A stretch of 64,000 nt of DNA from Thermococcus sp. 21S7. GTDB lineage: Archaea > Methanobacteriota_B > Thermococci > Thermococcales > Thermococcaceae. The notes under the pieces are model-generated. The model was given only the letters and a program-made list of their open reading frames with translations, was not told where the DNA came from and searched no databases. This document shows positions 8,407 to 17,500 of the stretch, one piece after another (positions within the stretch are counted from its first letter, which is position 1; each line of letters starts with the position of its first letter). Both the position numbers and the translations under genes were made by a program. Location: positions 1-64,000 of the forward strand of contig NZ_SNUT01000002.1 of assembly GCF_012027615.1 (NCBI RefSeq). The letters are read 5' to 3'.

Positions 8407-9747
8407 ATGGGAAGGCACTACCTCCCCAACGCTGCGCATAAGGAAGAACTTGCCAGGGAGATTGGTTTCTCCTCCGTTGAGGACCTCTTTTCCGACGTTC
8501 CAAAAGGCATGGTCAAGGAGTTCAACCTTCCGGAGGGTAAGAGCGAATACGAGGTTTTTCTCGAACTCAACGAGGTTCTCTCCAAGAACAGAACCGTTCT
8601 TGAGATGCCCAGCTTCCTCGGAGCCGGGACGTACTTCCACTACGTTCCAGCCCACGTGAAGTACCTCATCGAGAGGAGCGAGTTCCTGACGGCTTACACC
8701 CCGTACCAGCCGGAGGTAAGCCAGGGCATGCTCCAGGCTCTCTTCGAGTACCAGAGCCTCATCGCGGAACTCGTTGGCCTCCCGATAGTCAACGCCTCGA
8801 TGTACGACTGGGGAACGGCCATGGCCGAGGCGGCCCTGATGAGCGCTAGGGTCAAGAAGAGGAGCAAGTTCGTAGTCCCGAAGGCCCTCAGTCCAGAGAA
8901 GAAAAAGGTTCTGCACACCTACACTGCAGGCCCGGGGGTCGGGATAGAGTACGTCGACTGGAATGAAAACGGCCAGATGAACATCGAGAAGCTTAAGGAA
9001 GCGGTTGACGGCGCCGCAGGGGTATACGTGGAGATTCCAAACTTCTTTGGGGTGCTTGAGGAAGAAATCGCCGCCATCGGAGAGATAGCCCATGATGCGG
9101 GAGCGCTCTTCGTGGTCGGCGTTGACCCAACGATCCTCGGCGTGGTGGAGGCGCCCGGAGAACTTGGAGCCGACGTTGTCGTCGGTGAGGCCGCATACTT
9201 CGGAAACCCGATGAACTTCGGCGGCCCGAGGGCGGGAATATTCGCGGTTAGGAACGATAAGAAGCTCATACGTCAGATGCCTGGAAGGGTCATCGGAATG
9301 AGCAAAGACGCCGATGGGAAGAGGGCCTTCGTCATGACCCTCCAGACCAGGGAGCAGCACATAAGGCGCGCCAAGGCGACCTCGAACATCTGTTCAAACG
9401 AGGCCCTGGTGGCGGTCGCCGCGGCGATATACCTCGCGACCCTCGGACCGAAGGGTCTCAGGGAACTCGGAGAGGTCATCCTCAAGAACACCGCCTACCT
9501 CAGGAAGAGGCTTTCAGAGGTCGCCGAGATTCCCTTCGAGGGAGTCAGCTTCAAGGACGTCCTTGTGAGGTTCAGCCGGCCCTACGGGGAGATACACGAG
9601 GCCCTTCTTGAGAGGAACATCCACGGTGGCTACTACGTAGGGGAGCACTTCCCGGAGCTGGGAGAGAGCGCCCTCTTCGCGGCCACCGAGACGACGAGAA
9701 AGGAATGGGTCGATGCACTCATCGAGGCCTTGAAGGAGGTGGCCTGA
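8407..9747 (+). CDS. gcvPA: Glycine dehydrogenase (decarboxylating) subunit 1
   Basis: At 446 residues this is the N-terminal half-equivalent of the P-protein of the glycine cleavage system, which decarboxylates glycine and passes the aminomethyl group to lipoyl-H protein. It begins [15 protein letters not shown] and carries the family blocks [19 protein letters not shown] and [15 protein letters not shown] at 8407 follows GGGTGATAGGC; a GTG nine bases upstream lies inside that site. The stop codon abuts the start of gcvPB, so the two subunits are co-translated. No H- or T-protein genes are in this window. Confidence 0.95.
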   Translation: MGRHYLPNAAHKEELAREIGFSSVEDLFSDVPKGMVKEFNLPEGKSEYEVFLELNEVLSKNRTVLEMPSFLGAGTYFHYVPAHVKYLIERSEFLTAYTPYQPEVSQGMLQALFEYQSLIAELVGLPIVNASMYDWGTAMAEAALMSARVKKRSKFVVPKALSPEKKKVLHTYTAGPGVGIEYVDWNENGQMNIEKLKEAVDGAAGVYVEIPNFFGVLEEEIAAIGEIAHDAGALFVVGVDPTILGVVEAPGELGADVVVGEAAYFGNPMNFGGPRAGIFAVRNDKKLIRQMPGRVIGMSKDADGKRAFVMTLQTREQHIRRAKATSNICSNEALVAVAAAIYLATLGPKGLRELGEVILKNTAYLRKRLSEVAEIPFEGVSFKDVLVRFSRPYGEIHEALLERNIHGGYYVGEHFPELGESALFAATETTRKEWVDALIEALKEVA

Positions 9748-11253
9748 ATGTTCCGCCAGGCTAAGTGGGATGAACCGCTCATCTTTGAACTCTCCCGCGA
9801 GGGGAGGATTGGCTACACAATGCCGAAGCCGATTGAGGACGTCAGCGTTGAGGTTCCCGAGAAGCTGAAGAGAAAGAGCCCCCTCAACCTCCCCCAGCTG
9901 AGCGAGCCGGAGGTGGTTAAGCACTACACCCGCTTAAGCGAGATGAACTACGGCGTTGACTCGGGCATATATCCGCTCGGCTCGTGCACCATGAAGTACA
10001 ACCCCAAGATAAACGAGGAGATTGCCGGTCACCCCGGGGTCGCCTACGTCCACCCGTATCAGGACGAGAGAACCGTCCAGGGCGCGCTTAGGATAATGTG
10101 GGAGCTGGAGCAGTGGTTGAAAGAGATAACCGGCATGGACCGCTTCACCCTTCAGCCCGCCGCTGGAGCCAACGGAGAGTTCACGGGAGTTATGATAATC
10201 CGCGCCTACCACCTCGACAGGGGAGAGGCCCAGAGAACTGAGATGCTCGTACCGGACTCGGCCCACGGAACGAATCCGGCGAGCGCTGCTATGGCGGGCT
10301 TCAGGGTCATAGAGATACCTTCCAACGAGAACGGAACAGTTGACCTTGAGGCTCTTGAGAACGCCGTGAGCGAGAGAACCGCCGGCTTGATGCTCACGAA
10401 CCCCAACACCCTCGGTATCTTCGAGGACGAAATACTTGAGATAGCGAAGATAGTCCACAAGGCGGGCGGGCTTCTCTACTACGACGGCGCCAACTTAAAC
10501 GCCGTCCTTGGCAAGGTTAGGCCCGGAGATATGGGCTTTGACGTCGTGCACCTCAACCTTCACAAGACGTTCTCGACCCCGCACGGCGGCGGCGGTCCCG
10601 GCAGCGGGCCGGTCGGAGTTAAGGACTTCCTCCAGGACTATCTGCCCGTCCCTCTGGTGGGCTACGACGAGGAGCGCGGTTACTACCTCGACTACAACGT
10701 GCCAAAGAGCATAGGCAAGGTCAAAGAACTCTACGGCAACTTTGCGGTGATGGTGAGGGCTCTGGTTTACCTCAAGGTCATGGGCAGGGAGGGCCTCAGG
10801 GAGGCCAGCGAGGTGGCGGTTCTCAACGCCAACTACCTCACCCAGAAGCTGAAGGGCACGCGCGGCTACGAGTTGCCCCACAAGGAGCTCAGGAAGCATG
10901 AGGTTGTGTTCAGCGCCGAGCCAATGAAGAGGGAGACGGGAGTTAAGGCCCTTGATGTGGCAAAGAGGCTCCTTGACTTCGGTCTGCACGCGCCGACCAT
11001 CTACTTCCCGCTGATAGTCCACGAGGCACTCATGATAGAGCCCACCGAGACCGTCAGCAGGGAGGAACTCGATGCGTACGTCGAGGCACTCAAGAGGATA
11101 AGCGAAGAGGCCTACAGCAACCCGGAGGTCGTCAAGAGTGCACCGCACAACGCCGCCGTGAGGAGGGTGGACGACGTTCTAGCCGCCAAGAGGCCGATAA
11201 TCACCTGGCGCATGTACAGGGAGCTGAAGGAGAAGGGAGAGGTTGATATCTAA
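9748..11253 (+). CDS. gcvPB: Glycine dehydrogenase (decarboxylating) subunit 2
   Basis: A 501-residue PLP-binding partner of GcvPA. The pyridoxal lysine lies in [15 protein letters not shown] (about residue 273), followed by the PGSGPVGV loop. Upstream blocks include [20 protein letters not shown] and [11 protein letters not shown], all typical of the C-terminal half of P-protein. The ATG directly follows the gcvPA stop codon (TGAATG) with GGAGGTG as ribosome-binding site. Full length for the family, with no anomalies. Confidence 0.96.
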   Translation: MFRQAKWDEPLIFELSREGRIGYTMPKPIEDVSVEVPEKLKRKSPLNLPQLSEPEVVKHYTRLSEMNYGVDSGIYPLGSCTMKYNPKINEEIAGHPGVAYVHPYQDERTVQGALRIMWELEQWLKEITGMDRFTLQPAAGANGEFTGVMIIRAYHLDRGEAQRTEMLVPDSAHGTNPASAAMAGFRVIEIPSNENGTVDLEALENAVSERTAGLMLTNPNTLGIFEDEILEIAKIVHKAGGLLYYDGANLNAVLGKVRPGDMGFDVVHLNLHKTFSTPHGGGGPGSGPVGVKDFLQDYLPVPLVGYDEERGYYLDYNVPKSIGKVKELYGNFAVMVRALVYLKVMGREGLREASEVAVLNANYLTQKLKGTRGYELPHKELRKHEVVFSAEPMKRETGVKALDVAKRLLDFGLHAPTIYFPLIVHEALMIEPTETVSREELDAYVEALKRISEEAYSNPEVVKSAPHNAAVRRVDDVLAAKRPIITWRMYRELKEKGEVDI

Positions 11254-11315
11254 AGGACGCGGCTTTATTCCCTTTTCAGCATTTCTTTTCTGCCATTTTT
11301 GTCCCTTACTTCCCA

Positions 11316-11379
11316 CATATGCACCGAAAAGTTAATAAAGACTCGCCCGAATCAATATGTAACAGAAAAGTTGCATATG
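11316..11379. promoter_or_regulatory. Inverted octamer pair around a candidate promoter
   Basis: CATATGCA (11316-11323) and its exact reverse complement TGCATATG (11372-11379) lie 48 bases apart. The first is followed and the second preceded by a GAAAAGTT copy, so the arms have a composite structure. A TATA-like GTTAATAAAG lies between them at about 11331-11340. This could be an operator for the gene starting at 11390. Confidence 0.4.
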
Positions 11380-11389
11380 GGTGGTGAAA

Positions 11390-11698
11390 ATGGACGAAGT
11401 TGTGGGGAAGTACAAAACCGTTCATTATGAGGACGTTGTTGAGGAATATGAAGTGCCCGTGAGGGGATTCCTCTTCAAGGACGGCCGGCTTGAGGGGGTG
11501 TACGTAAAAGGGGGCATCCTTCCGGTCACGGAAGAGCTTCCCAGGGACGTTCATGAGGACATACTCCGTGGAAGGAGCGGCAAAAGGCTACTCGTGAGGG
11601 AAGTGAGGTACGCGGGGGCGGAGGTCCTTGAGGTCTGCATCCATGATGGCTACAGAACGTGGCCCGTTCACGTGGCCAGGCTTCCGGAGGAAAGCTGA
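11390..11698 (+). CDS. Small protein of unknown function
   Basis: A 102-residue soluble protein, charged and probably alpha/beta, with one cysteine near the C-terminus. The start at 11390 is preferred because the preceding GGTGGTG is a ribosome-binding site; GTG codons within that site are less likely starts. The promoter region is unusual: an inverted octamer pair (CATATGCA at 11316 and TGCATATG at 11372) brackets a TATA-like AGTTAATAAAG, which suggests repressor control. No family recognised. Confidence 0.65.
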   Translation: MDEVVGKYKTVHYEDVVEEYEVPVRGFLFKDGRLEGVYVKGGILPVTEELPRDVHEDILRGRSGKRLLVREVRYAGAEVLEVCIHDGYRTWPVHVARLPEES

Positions 11699-11789
11699 AC
11701 GAAAAGAGCACTTCTAAGAACCATTATTCACAAATACACACCATCCACAAACGAAGTTTGTCCGTCAAACGGCGTTTTTCAGAAGGTCA

Positions 11790-11867
11790 TGGTGGGCCCG
11801 GGGGGCTTTGAACCCCCGACCACGCGGTTATGAGCCGCGCGCTCTGACCAGGCTGAGCTACGGGCCC
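11790..11867 (-). tRNA. tRNA with anticodon CAU (elongator Met, or Ile2)
   Basis: A full cloverleaf on the minus strand: acceptor GGGCCCG pairs with CGGGCCC, the anticodon loop reads CTCATAA, and the T-loop is TTCAAAG. Discriminator A is followed by encoded CCA (11790-11792). The CAU anticodon fits elongator methionine or the isoleucine tRNA whose C34 is modified; sequence alone does not settle this. It is co-oriented with tRNA-Asn six bases away. Confidence 0.92.
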
Positions 11868-11873
11868 ACGGGA

Positions 11874-11949
11874 TGGCGCCGCCGCCCGGACTCGAACCGG
11901 GGACCGCCGGATTAACAGTCCGGCGCTCTACCGACTAAGCTACGGCGGC
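11874..11949 (-). tRNA. tRNA-Asn (GUU)
   Basis: The cloverleaf has acceptor GCCGCCG/CGGCGGC, D-arm GCTTAGTCGGTAGAGC and anticodon loop CTGTTAA giving GUU. The T-arm includes GGTTCGAGTCC. Discriminator G and CCA are encoded. It lies upstream of the CAU tRNA, probably in the same transcript. Confidence 0.95.
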
Positions 11950-12019
11950 ACAACCCAATGTATGGGATACAGGGGGGATTTATAAAACTTACGGTGGGTG
12001 GTCAGGCTGAAGAGAAAAC

Positions 12020-12027
12020 TTTATATT
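12020..12027 (+). promoter_or_regulatory. TATA box of tRNA-Thr
   Basis: TTTATATT is centred about 28 bases before the first base of tRNA-Thr, the canonical archaeal spacing. Confidence 0.7.
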
Positions 12028-12051
12028 CCACGCTAGCTCTCTTAAAACCGT

Positions 12052-12128
12052 GCCCCGGTAGCCTAGCCTGGCGGGGCGGCGGACTTGTAATCCGCCGGTC
12101 GCGGGTTCAAATCCCGCCCGGGGCTCCA
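12052..12128 (+). tRNA. tRNA-Thr (UGU)
   Basis: The cloverleaf has acceptor GCCCCGG/CCGGGGC, anticodon loop CTTGTAA giving UGU and T-loop TTCAAAT. Discriminator U and CCA are encoded. It has its own TATA box. A solo tnpB element begins about 160 bases downstream. Confidence 0.95.
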
Positions 12129-12284
12129 CTCTAACAAACTTTTGCATGGCAAAAGTTTGATCAAAGGATTGTGATTCCTTTTGAAAACCGTGTTCTGTAC
12201 GTGGATTTCTTTGAGAACCACTTTTTGGGCAGAAAGGGATTCATCCCAAAGAGGTGTTTTCAGAAGTCTTCGCGAAGTTTGACA
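12129..12284. other. Gene-free tRNA-flanking gap with repeat relics
   Basis: No convincing gene. The stretch holds an imperfect palindrome AACTTTTGCATGGCAAAAGTT (12137-12157) near the tRNA end. It also holds two segments shared with the gap before tRNA-Val: AAGTTTGATCAAAG with GTGATTCC (12153-12178), and CTTCGCGAAGTTTGAC (12268-12283). It looks like degenerate former mobile DNA. Confidence 0.45.
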
Positions 12285-12294
12285 TTTTTCCAAG

Positions 12295-12314
12295 CCTCGC
12301 CCTTCAGGGCGGGG
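12295..12314 (+). repeat. Left-end hairpin of the tnpB element
   Basis: CCTCGCCCTTCAGGGCGGGG forms an 8-pair stem with a TTCA loop. It has the same stem design and loop as the right-end hairpin at 13720-13739. Confidence 0.65.
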
Positions 12315-12391
12315 TACTGTGTTCTGTAAATTACCCATCAATCAGGAAAGCAACAGTCTTTTAAACCTTAAAAACCATAACAGAACTTGAA

Positions 12392-13708
12392 ATGAAGAGA
12401 GCGGTGACAGTAAAACTCCAACCCTCGAAGGAGCAGGAGAAAATCCTTTTCGAGCTGGCATATGGAACTGCAATAGTATGGAACAAAATCAACTACGAAC
12501 GCCTGAAACAGTTCAGGGAATATGGAAAGATAGATTTCGGGACGACGGAAAAGGAAGTTTACTATGCATTCAAAGACTGGGTCGGTGGTTCAACAGTCCA
12601 GCAGTTGGCAAGAAAGAACGCCGAGGCCTGGCGATCGTTCTTCTCCCTCAGCAAGAAGAAAAAGAGTGGCGAACTACCGGAGTGGTTCGAGAAGCCTTCT
12701 CCACCAGGTTTCGTCAGAAAGAGAAACGGAAGAAAGCTCTTCGCAATCCCCCTGAGAAACGACCAGTACAAGATCAGAGGAAACGTTATCGAATTGCGGA
12801 GGCTCGGCAAATTTGGGAAACTCGAAATCCAGTTCAAGGGGAGAATACACCTGAGGGGAAAGCAGGGACGTCTTGAGATAATTTACGACGACGTGAAGCG
12901 GAAATGGTACGCCCACTTGAGCCTCACAGTAGGGGAGAAACTTGAGTATGATGGTTGGGTCGAGCTCCCGAGACGACCTAAAGGGAACTACTCCGCTGGG
13001 ATCGACCTCGGGATCAACAACCTGATGGCTGTCTACGTTGAAAACGGGGAAAGCTTCCTCGTGAACGGTCGGCCGTTGAAGAGCATAGCCTTCTACTGGC
13101 AGAAGAAAATTGGCGATTACCAGTCGAGACTCAACAACTCCGGTTACAAGACGAGTAGGAAGTTCAGGAGGATGCATAAAAAAGCCAAAGTCCAGGTCAG
13201 GCATTACATCAACACGGCAGTCAGGCAAACGGTGAGAAAGCTCTATGGGTTGGGAGTTTCCAGAATTATCGTTGGTTACCCAAAAGGCATTGCAAGAAAC
13301 TCTGATAGAGGCAGGAAGCAGAACTACCTCCTCTCCCACGTTTGGCGGTTCAATTATCTCATCAAACGTCTCACTGAGGTCGCTGAGGAGTACGGCATCG
13401 AGGTTGTGGTTGTTGATGAGGCTTTCACTTCTAAGGTTTGTCCTCTCTGTGGCCAACGCCACTCCAATGGGAGAATTTTTAGGGGTTTATTCAAGTGCCG
13501 CAGAGAGGGTGTTGTTATGAATGCCGACTTGGTTGGCGCTTTCAACATTTTGAAGAAGAGCGTGAAAACGATAACCCCGAGCCTTCCGGCCTTATCGGGA
13601 GGTAGGGGTAACTGGGGCAAGACCGTCCCAGGGGGGTTCGAAGAACCCGTTCTAATGGGTTCCCTGATGAGAACTCCTCGAACCTCCCTGTCGTTGGCGA
13701 GGGGTTAA
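12392..13708 (+). CDS. tnpB: TnpB, RNA-guided RuvC-type nuclease of an IS605-like element
   Basis: A 438-residue protein with the N-terminal TnpB/OrfB fold (MKRAVTVKLQPSKEQE) and the three RuvC blocks: SAGIDLGINN (catalytic Asp), VVVDEAFTSK (Glu) and MNADLVGAFNIL (Asp). The zinc ribbon has CPLCG, but the second knuckle reads FKCRREG, with one visible cysteine rather than CxxC. The active-site residues are intact. Known TnpB proteins are guided by an omega RNA made from the 3' end of the element, and a fitting structured 3' end is present. No Y1 transposase accompanies it. Confidence 0.93.
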   Translation: MKRAVTVKLQPSKEQEKILFELAYGTAIVWNKINYERLKQFREYGKIDFGTTEKEVYYAFKDWVGGSTVQQLARKNAEAWRSFFSLSKKKKSGELPEWFEKPSPPGFVRKRNGRKLFAIPLRNDQYKIRGNVIELRRLGKFGKLEIQFKGRIHLRGKQGRLEIIYDDVKRKWYAHLSLTVGEKLEYDGWVELPRRPKGNYSAGIDLGINNLMAVYVENGESFLVNGRPLKSIAFYWQKKIGDYQSRLNNSGYKTSRKFRRMHKKAKVQVRHYINTAVRQTVRKLYGLGVSRIIVGYPKGIARNSDRGRKQNYLLSHVWRFNYLIKRLTEVAEEYGIEVVVVDEAFTSKVCPLCGQRHSNGRIFRGLFKCRREGVVMNADLVGAFNILKKSVKTITPSLPALSGGRGNWGKTVPGGFEEPVLMGSLMRTPRTSLSLARG

Positions 13709-13755
13709 ACTGCTGGAACCCTCGCCGTTCACGGCGGGGAGGAGGTCAGTGCCAG
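13560..13755 (+). ncRNA. Candidate omega (guide) RNA region at the 3' end of tnpB
   Basis: By analogy with characterised TnpB systems, the guide-RNA scaffold overlaps the 3' end of tnpB and the right end. Here the segment CCCTCGCC at 13719-13726 can pair either with GGCGAGGG at 13696-13703 or, shifted by one base, with CGGCGGGG at 13732-13739. That gives two mutually exclusive stems around the stop codon. Boundaries are inferred, not read. Confidence 0.4.
13720..13739 (+). repeat. Right-end hairpin of the tnpB element
   Basis: CCTCGCCG-TTCA-CGGCGGGG is an 8-pair stem with a TTCA loop, 12 bases after the tnpB stop codon. It matches the left-end hairpin in length and loop. Confidence 0.65.
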
Positions 13756-14256
13756 CCCAGTGGTTCCAAGCAGACCCCGGGAATGTCAAGATTTTCAGCA
13801 ATTACCGCATTAAATTTGGCCGTTCACGTAGACCAGCTCTAGTAGCATCACATTCGAGATTTGAAGGTCTATTCTCCTTCTAATTTTTACAAAAAACCGA
13901 CCAAGTTTTGCTCATGTTTTACCAAAATATGGCAATTGAAACCTCCAAAAAATAGCATGATGACAATCTTCTCCGGTGAAAGATGTCAAAACTCCAGCAT
14001 GTTTGGGGGGGGTTTAGTCAGTTTTCAAGAAGTTTGAACCTCGAACCCGTGCCGGGCCTTTATAAGCCTTTCCCAGTAGGGGTGAACATAGGGGTGCATC
14101 AGGGTAGCTTTCCGGCATGGAAAACGGTTCTTAAACTTTTCGTAACCGATATAAACCCCCCTGGGCGAGTTACCACTCGAAAAGCTTATATACCGAAACC
14201 CGCAGGTGGGAGGTAGTGATAATCGTTCTTAAAAAATGTTAAGGGGGCAATTCTCG
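13756..14256. other. 500-base gap before the RNA polymerase operon
   Basis: No convincing gene. The first 250 bases are A+T-rich with no long frame. An 8-G run lies at 14005-14012. The last 200 bases hold three TATA-like elements in the plus direction: CCTTTATAAGCC (14057-14068), CCGATATAAACCC (14146-14158) and AAGCTTATATACC (14182-14194). The first two may be additional polymerase-operon promoters or may drive a short untranslated RNA. Confidence 0.5.
14182..14194 (+). promoter_or_regulatory. TATA box for the rpoH-rpoB operon
   Basis: AAGCTTATATACC is the strongest TATA element before rpoH. Initiation would fall near 14215, giving a leader of about 40 bases to the GTG start. Two further TATA-like sites lie upstream. 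Confidence 0.6.
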
Positions 14257-14505
14257 GTGGCGGCGAAAAAAGAATTTGATATATTCACTCACGAGCTGGT
14301 TCCTGAACACAGGATACTCAGCGAGGAGGAGAAAGAAGAGCTCCTCAGACGGTACAGGATCAGAATTTCCCAGCTTCCGCAGATCAAGGCTTCGGACCCT
14401 GCTGTTGTTGCTCTCGGCGCAAAGCCCGGCGACGTTCTTGAGATCAAGAGGAAGAGCCCGACGGCGGGCTACTATTACTACTACCGCTTGGTGGTTGAGG
14501 ACTGA
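14257..14505 (+). CDS. rpoH: DNA-directed RNA polymerase subunit H
   Basis: This 82-residue archaeal Rpb5 C-terminal-domain homologue is part of the polymerase jaw. The conserved blocks [18 protein letters not shown] and the C-terminal [11 protein letters not shown] are all present. I choose GTG at 14257 (protein [14 protein letters not shown] after the initiator) because family members start here; an in-frame ATG at 14236 would add seven unrelated residues. GGGGG lies nine bases upstream of the GTG. It opens the rpo operon, with rpoB following after 17 bases. Confidence 0.95.
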   Translation: MAAKKEFDIFTHELVPEHRILSEEEKEELLRRYRIRISQLPQIKASDPAVVALGAKPGDVLEIKRKSPTAGYYYYYRLVVED

Positions 14506-14522
14506 TTCTGCGAGGTGAGATT

Positions 14523-17500
14523 ATGGCATCGAGAGGACCGACCGTTGTTGATGTTACTCCCGACGACCTCTGGCTCGTTATGGAGGCATACTGGAAAGAG
14601 AAGGGACTCGTCAGGCAGCACCTTGATTCTTACAACGCGTTCATTGACTACGGGATGCAGAAGGTCATAGACGAGTTCGGCGGCATCAAGCCAGACATCC
14701 CGGACTTCGAGGTCAAGTTTGGGAAGGTTCGCCTCGGCGAGCCGGAGTTTCAGGAAGCCCAGGGACAGAGGAAGCCCCTCTATCCGATGGACGCCCGTAT
14801 AAGGAACCTCACCTACTCGGCCCCGCTGTACCTTGAACTCATCCCCGTCGTCAACGGCATCGCCCAGGAGGCCGTCGAGGTCCGCATCGGAGAGCTTCCG
14901 ATAATGCTCAAATCCAAGGCCTGCAGACTCTACGGCCTCAGCGACGAGGAGCTGATAAAGCTCGGTGAAGACCCGAAGGATCCGGGAGGATACTTCATCA
15001 TCAACGGTTCCGAGAGGGTTATAGTTTCTATCGAGGACCTCGCCCCGAACAAGACCCTGGTTGAGAGGGATCAGAGGCAGAACAGGGTGATAGCCAAGTG
15101 CTTCTCCTACAGACACGGCTACCGTGCGCTCATCACCGTTGAGAGAAGGAAGGACGGGATTCTCTACGTCAACATACCGAACGTTCCGAGGCCAGTCAAG
15201 TTCGTCTACGTCATGCGCGCGCTGGGCGTTCTCAGCGATAGGGAGATAGTCGAGGCGGTTAGCGACGACCCGCGCATACAGCACGTTCTCTTTGACAACC
15301 TTGAGGATGCGAGCGACATAACCACCCAGGAGGACGCCCTCGACTACATAGGTAAGCTCGCCCTCCCAGGCCAGCCGAAGGAATACAGGCTCAGAAGGGC
15401 CCAGCACATTATAGACAACAACCTCCTGCCCCACATGGGCGTTGAGGAGAAGGACAGGAGCGCAAAGGCCTACTACCTCGGCATGATGGCCCTTAAGGTT
15501 CTGGAGCTCTCCCTCGGACTCCGTGGGGAGGACGACAAGGACCACTACGCCAACAAGAGGCTCAAGCTCGCTGGAGACCTTCTCAGAGACCTCTTCCGCG
15601 TTGCCTTCGGCCAGCTCGTTAAGGATATGCAGTACCAGATGACCAAGACCTACCAGAGGAAGGGTGAGCGCTACACATTCGAGAACATCCAGCGCTTTGT
15701 GAGAAACTCGATAAGACCGGACGTCCTCAGCGAGAGAATTGAGCACGCCCTCGCTACCGGTGCCTGGCCGGGCGGGAGAACCGGTGTGAGCCAGCTTCTC
15801 GACAGAACCAACTACATGTCAACCCTTTCTCACCTCAGGCGCGTCACTTCTCCCCTGAGCAGGGATCAGCCTCACTTCGAGGCGCGTGACCTTCACGGAA
15901 CCCACTGGGGAAGAATCTGTCCAACCGAAACGCCCGAAGGTCCGAACTGTGGTCTCGTCAAGAACCTCTCCCTCATGGCCCAGATAACCACCGGAATCCC
16001 TGAGGAAGAGGCCAGGGACTACCTGAGCAGGCTCGGCGTTATCCCGATAGAGGAGCGCAGACCGAACCCGGAGCTCTGGCGCGTCTACCTCAATGGAGTC
16101 CTGGTAGGAACCGTGGAGGATGGAGAGGGTCTCGTAAACAGGATAAGAACCGACAGGAGAAGCGGAAGGATAAGCGACGTCATAAACGTCGCCCTCTACC
16201 AGGACGAGGAGGTCAGGGAGATATACGTCAACAGCGATGACGGCCGCGTTAGGAGGCCGCTCATCATAGTCGAGAACGGCAAGCCGAAGCTCACCAGAGA
16301 GCACATCGAAGGAATAAAGAGCGGCACCCTGACCTGGAGCGAGCTCGTCAAGATGGGCGTCATCGAGTACCTCGACGCCGAGGAGGAGGAGAACGCCTAC
16401 GTTGCCACCTGGCCGTGGGAGGTCACCGAGGAGCACACACACCTCGAACTCATGCCCGCTGCGATACTCGGTATCCCCGCTTCACTCGTTCCGTACCCGG
16501 AGCACAACGCGGCCCCGCGTAACACCTACGGCGCCGGTATGGCCAAGCAGAGCCTCGGTCTCGGCTGGGCCAACTTCAGGATTCGTGTTGACACCCGCGG
16601 GCACCTCATGCACTACCCGCAGGTTCCGCTCGTTAACTCAAGGATAATGAAAGCTGTCGGTTTCGAGGAGAGGCCTGCCGGCCAGAACTTCGTGGTCGCC
16701 GTGCTGAGCTACGGCGGATACAACATGGAAGATGCGGTCATCATGAACAAGGCCTCCATAGAGCGCGGTCTTGCTCGCTCGACCTTCTTCAGAACCTACG
16801 AGGCCGAGGAGAAGAGGTATTTGGGCGGTCAGACCGACCGCTTCGAGGTTCCCGACCCGACGATACAGGGCTATCTCGGCGAGAAGTACTACAGACACCT
16901 CGACGAGGACGGTATAATCTTCCCCGAGTCAAAGGTCTCCGGCAAGGACGTTCTCGTCGGAAGAACCTCGCCACCGAGGTTCCTTGAGGAGCAGAGCGGC
17001 CTTGGGGGTATAATCCTCCAGGAGAGGCGCGAAACGAGCGTTGCAGTCAGGCCGAGCGAGAGGGGCATCGTCGACAAGGTTATCCTGACCGAGACTGGCG
17101 ACGGAACCAAGCTCGTCAAGGTGACCGTGAGGGACCTCCGTATTCCTGAGTTCGGAGACAAGTTCGCTTCGAGGCACGGTCAGAAGGGTGTCATAGGCCT
17201 CATCGTCCCGCAGGAGGACATGCCCTGGACCGAGAGCGGAATCGTTCCCGACCTCATAGTCAACCCGCACGGTATCCCGAGCCGTATGACCGTCGGACAG
17301 CTCATCGAGGCTATCGGCGGAAAGGTTGCGGCGCTGAAGGGAAGGAGAGTCGACGGCACCGCGTTCATCGGAGAGCCGGAGGAAAAGCTCAGAAAGGAGC
17401 TTGAGGAGCTTGGATTCAAGCACAGCGGAAGGGAAGTCATGTACGACGGCATAACCGGAAGGAGACTTGAGGCGGACATATTCGTGGGCGTCATCTACTA

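Larger units (their letters stand above)
12285..13755 (+). mobile_element. Solo tnpB element of the IS200/IS605 superfamily (no tnpA)
   Basis: One tnpB gene lies between two matching subterminal hairpins: 12295-12314 (stem CCTCGCCC/GGGCGGGG, loop TTCA) and 13720-13739 (stem CCTCGCCG/CGGCGGGG, loop TTCA). Such hairpins are the TnpA recognition elements of IS605-type transposons. No tyrosine transposase gene is present, so mobility would need a TnpA encoded elsewhere. The outer limits are estimates; I cannot see target-site features with certainty. Confidence 0.7.

Noticed and set aside
13957-13963. ATGATGA resembling a C box of a C/D guide RNA in the gap before rpoH
   Set aside because: No CTGA D box follows within the usual 50-60 bases.
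13983-14216. 77-codon open frame upstream of rpoH
   Set aside because: It spans two TATA-like elements, has no good ribosome-binding site and is not protein-like.
14481-15746. 421-codon open frame antisense to rpoB, and a 444-codon frame antisense to thrS (52883-54217)
   Set aside because: Both are shadows of strongly biased, G+C-rich coding sequence and show no recognisable protein features or start signals.
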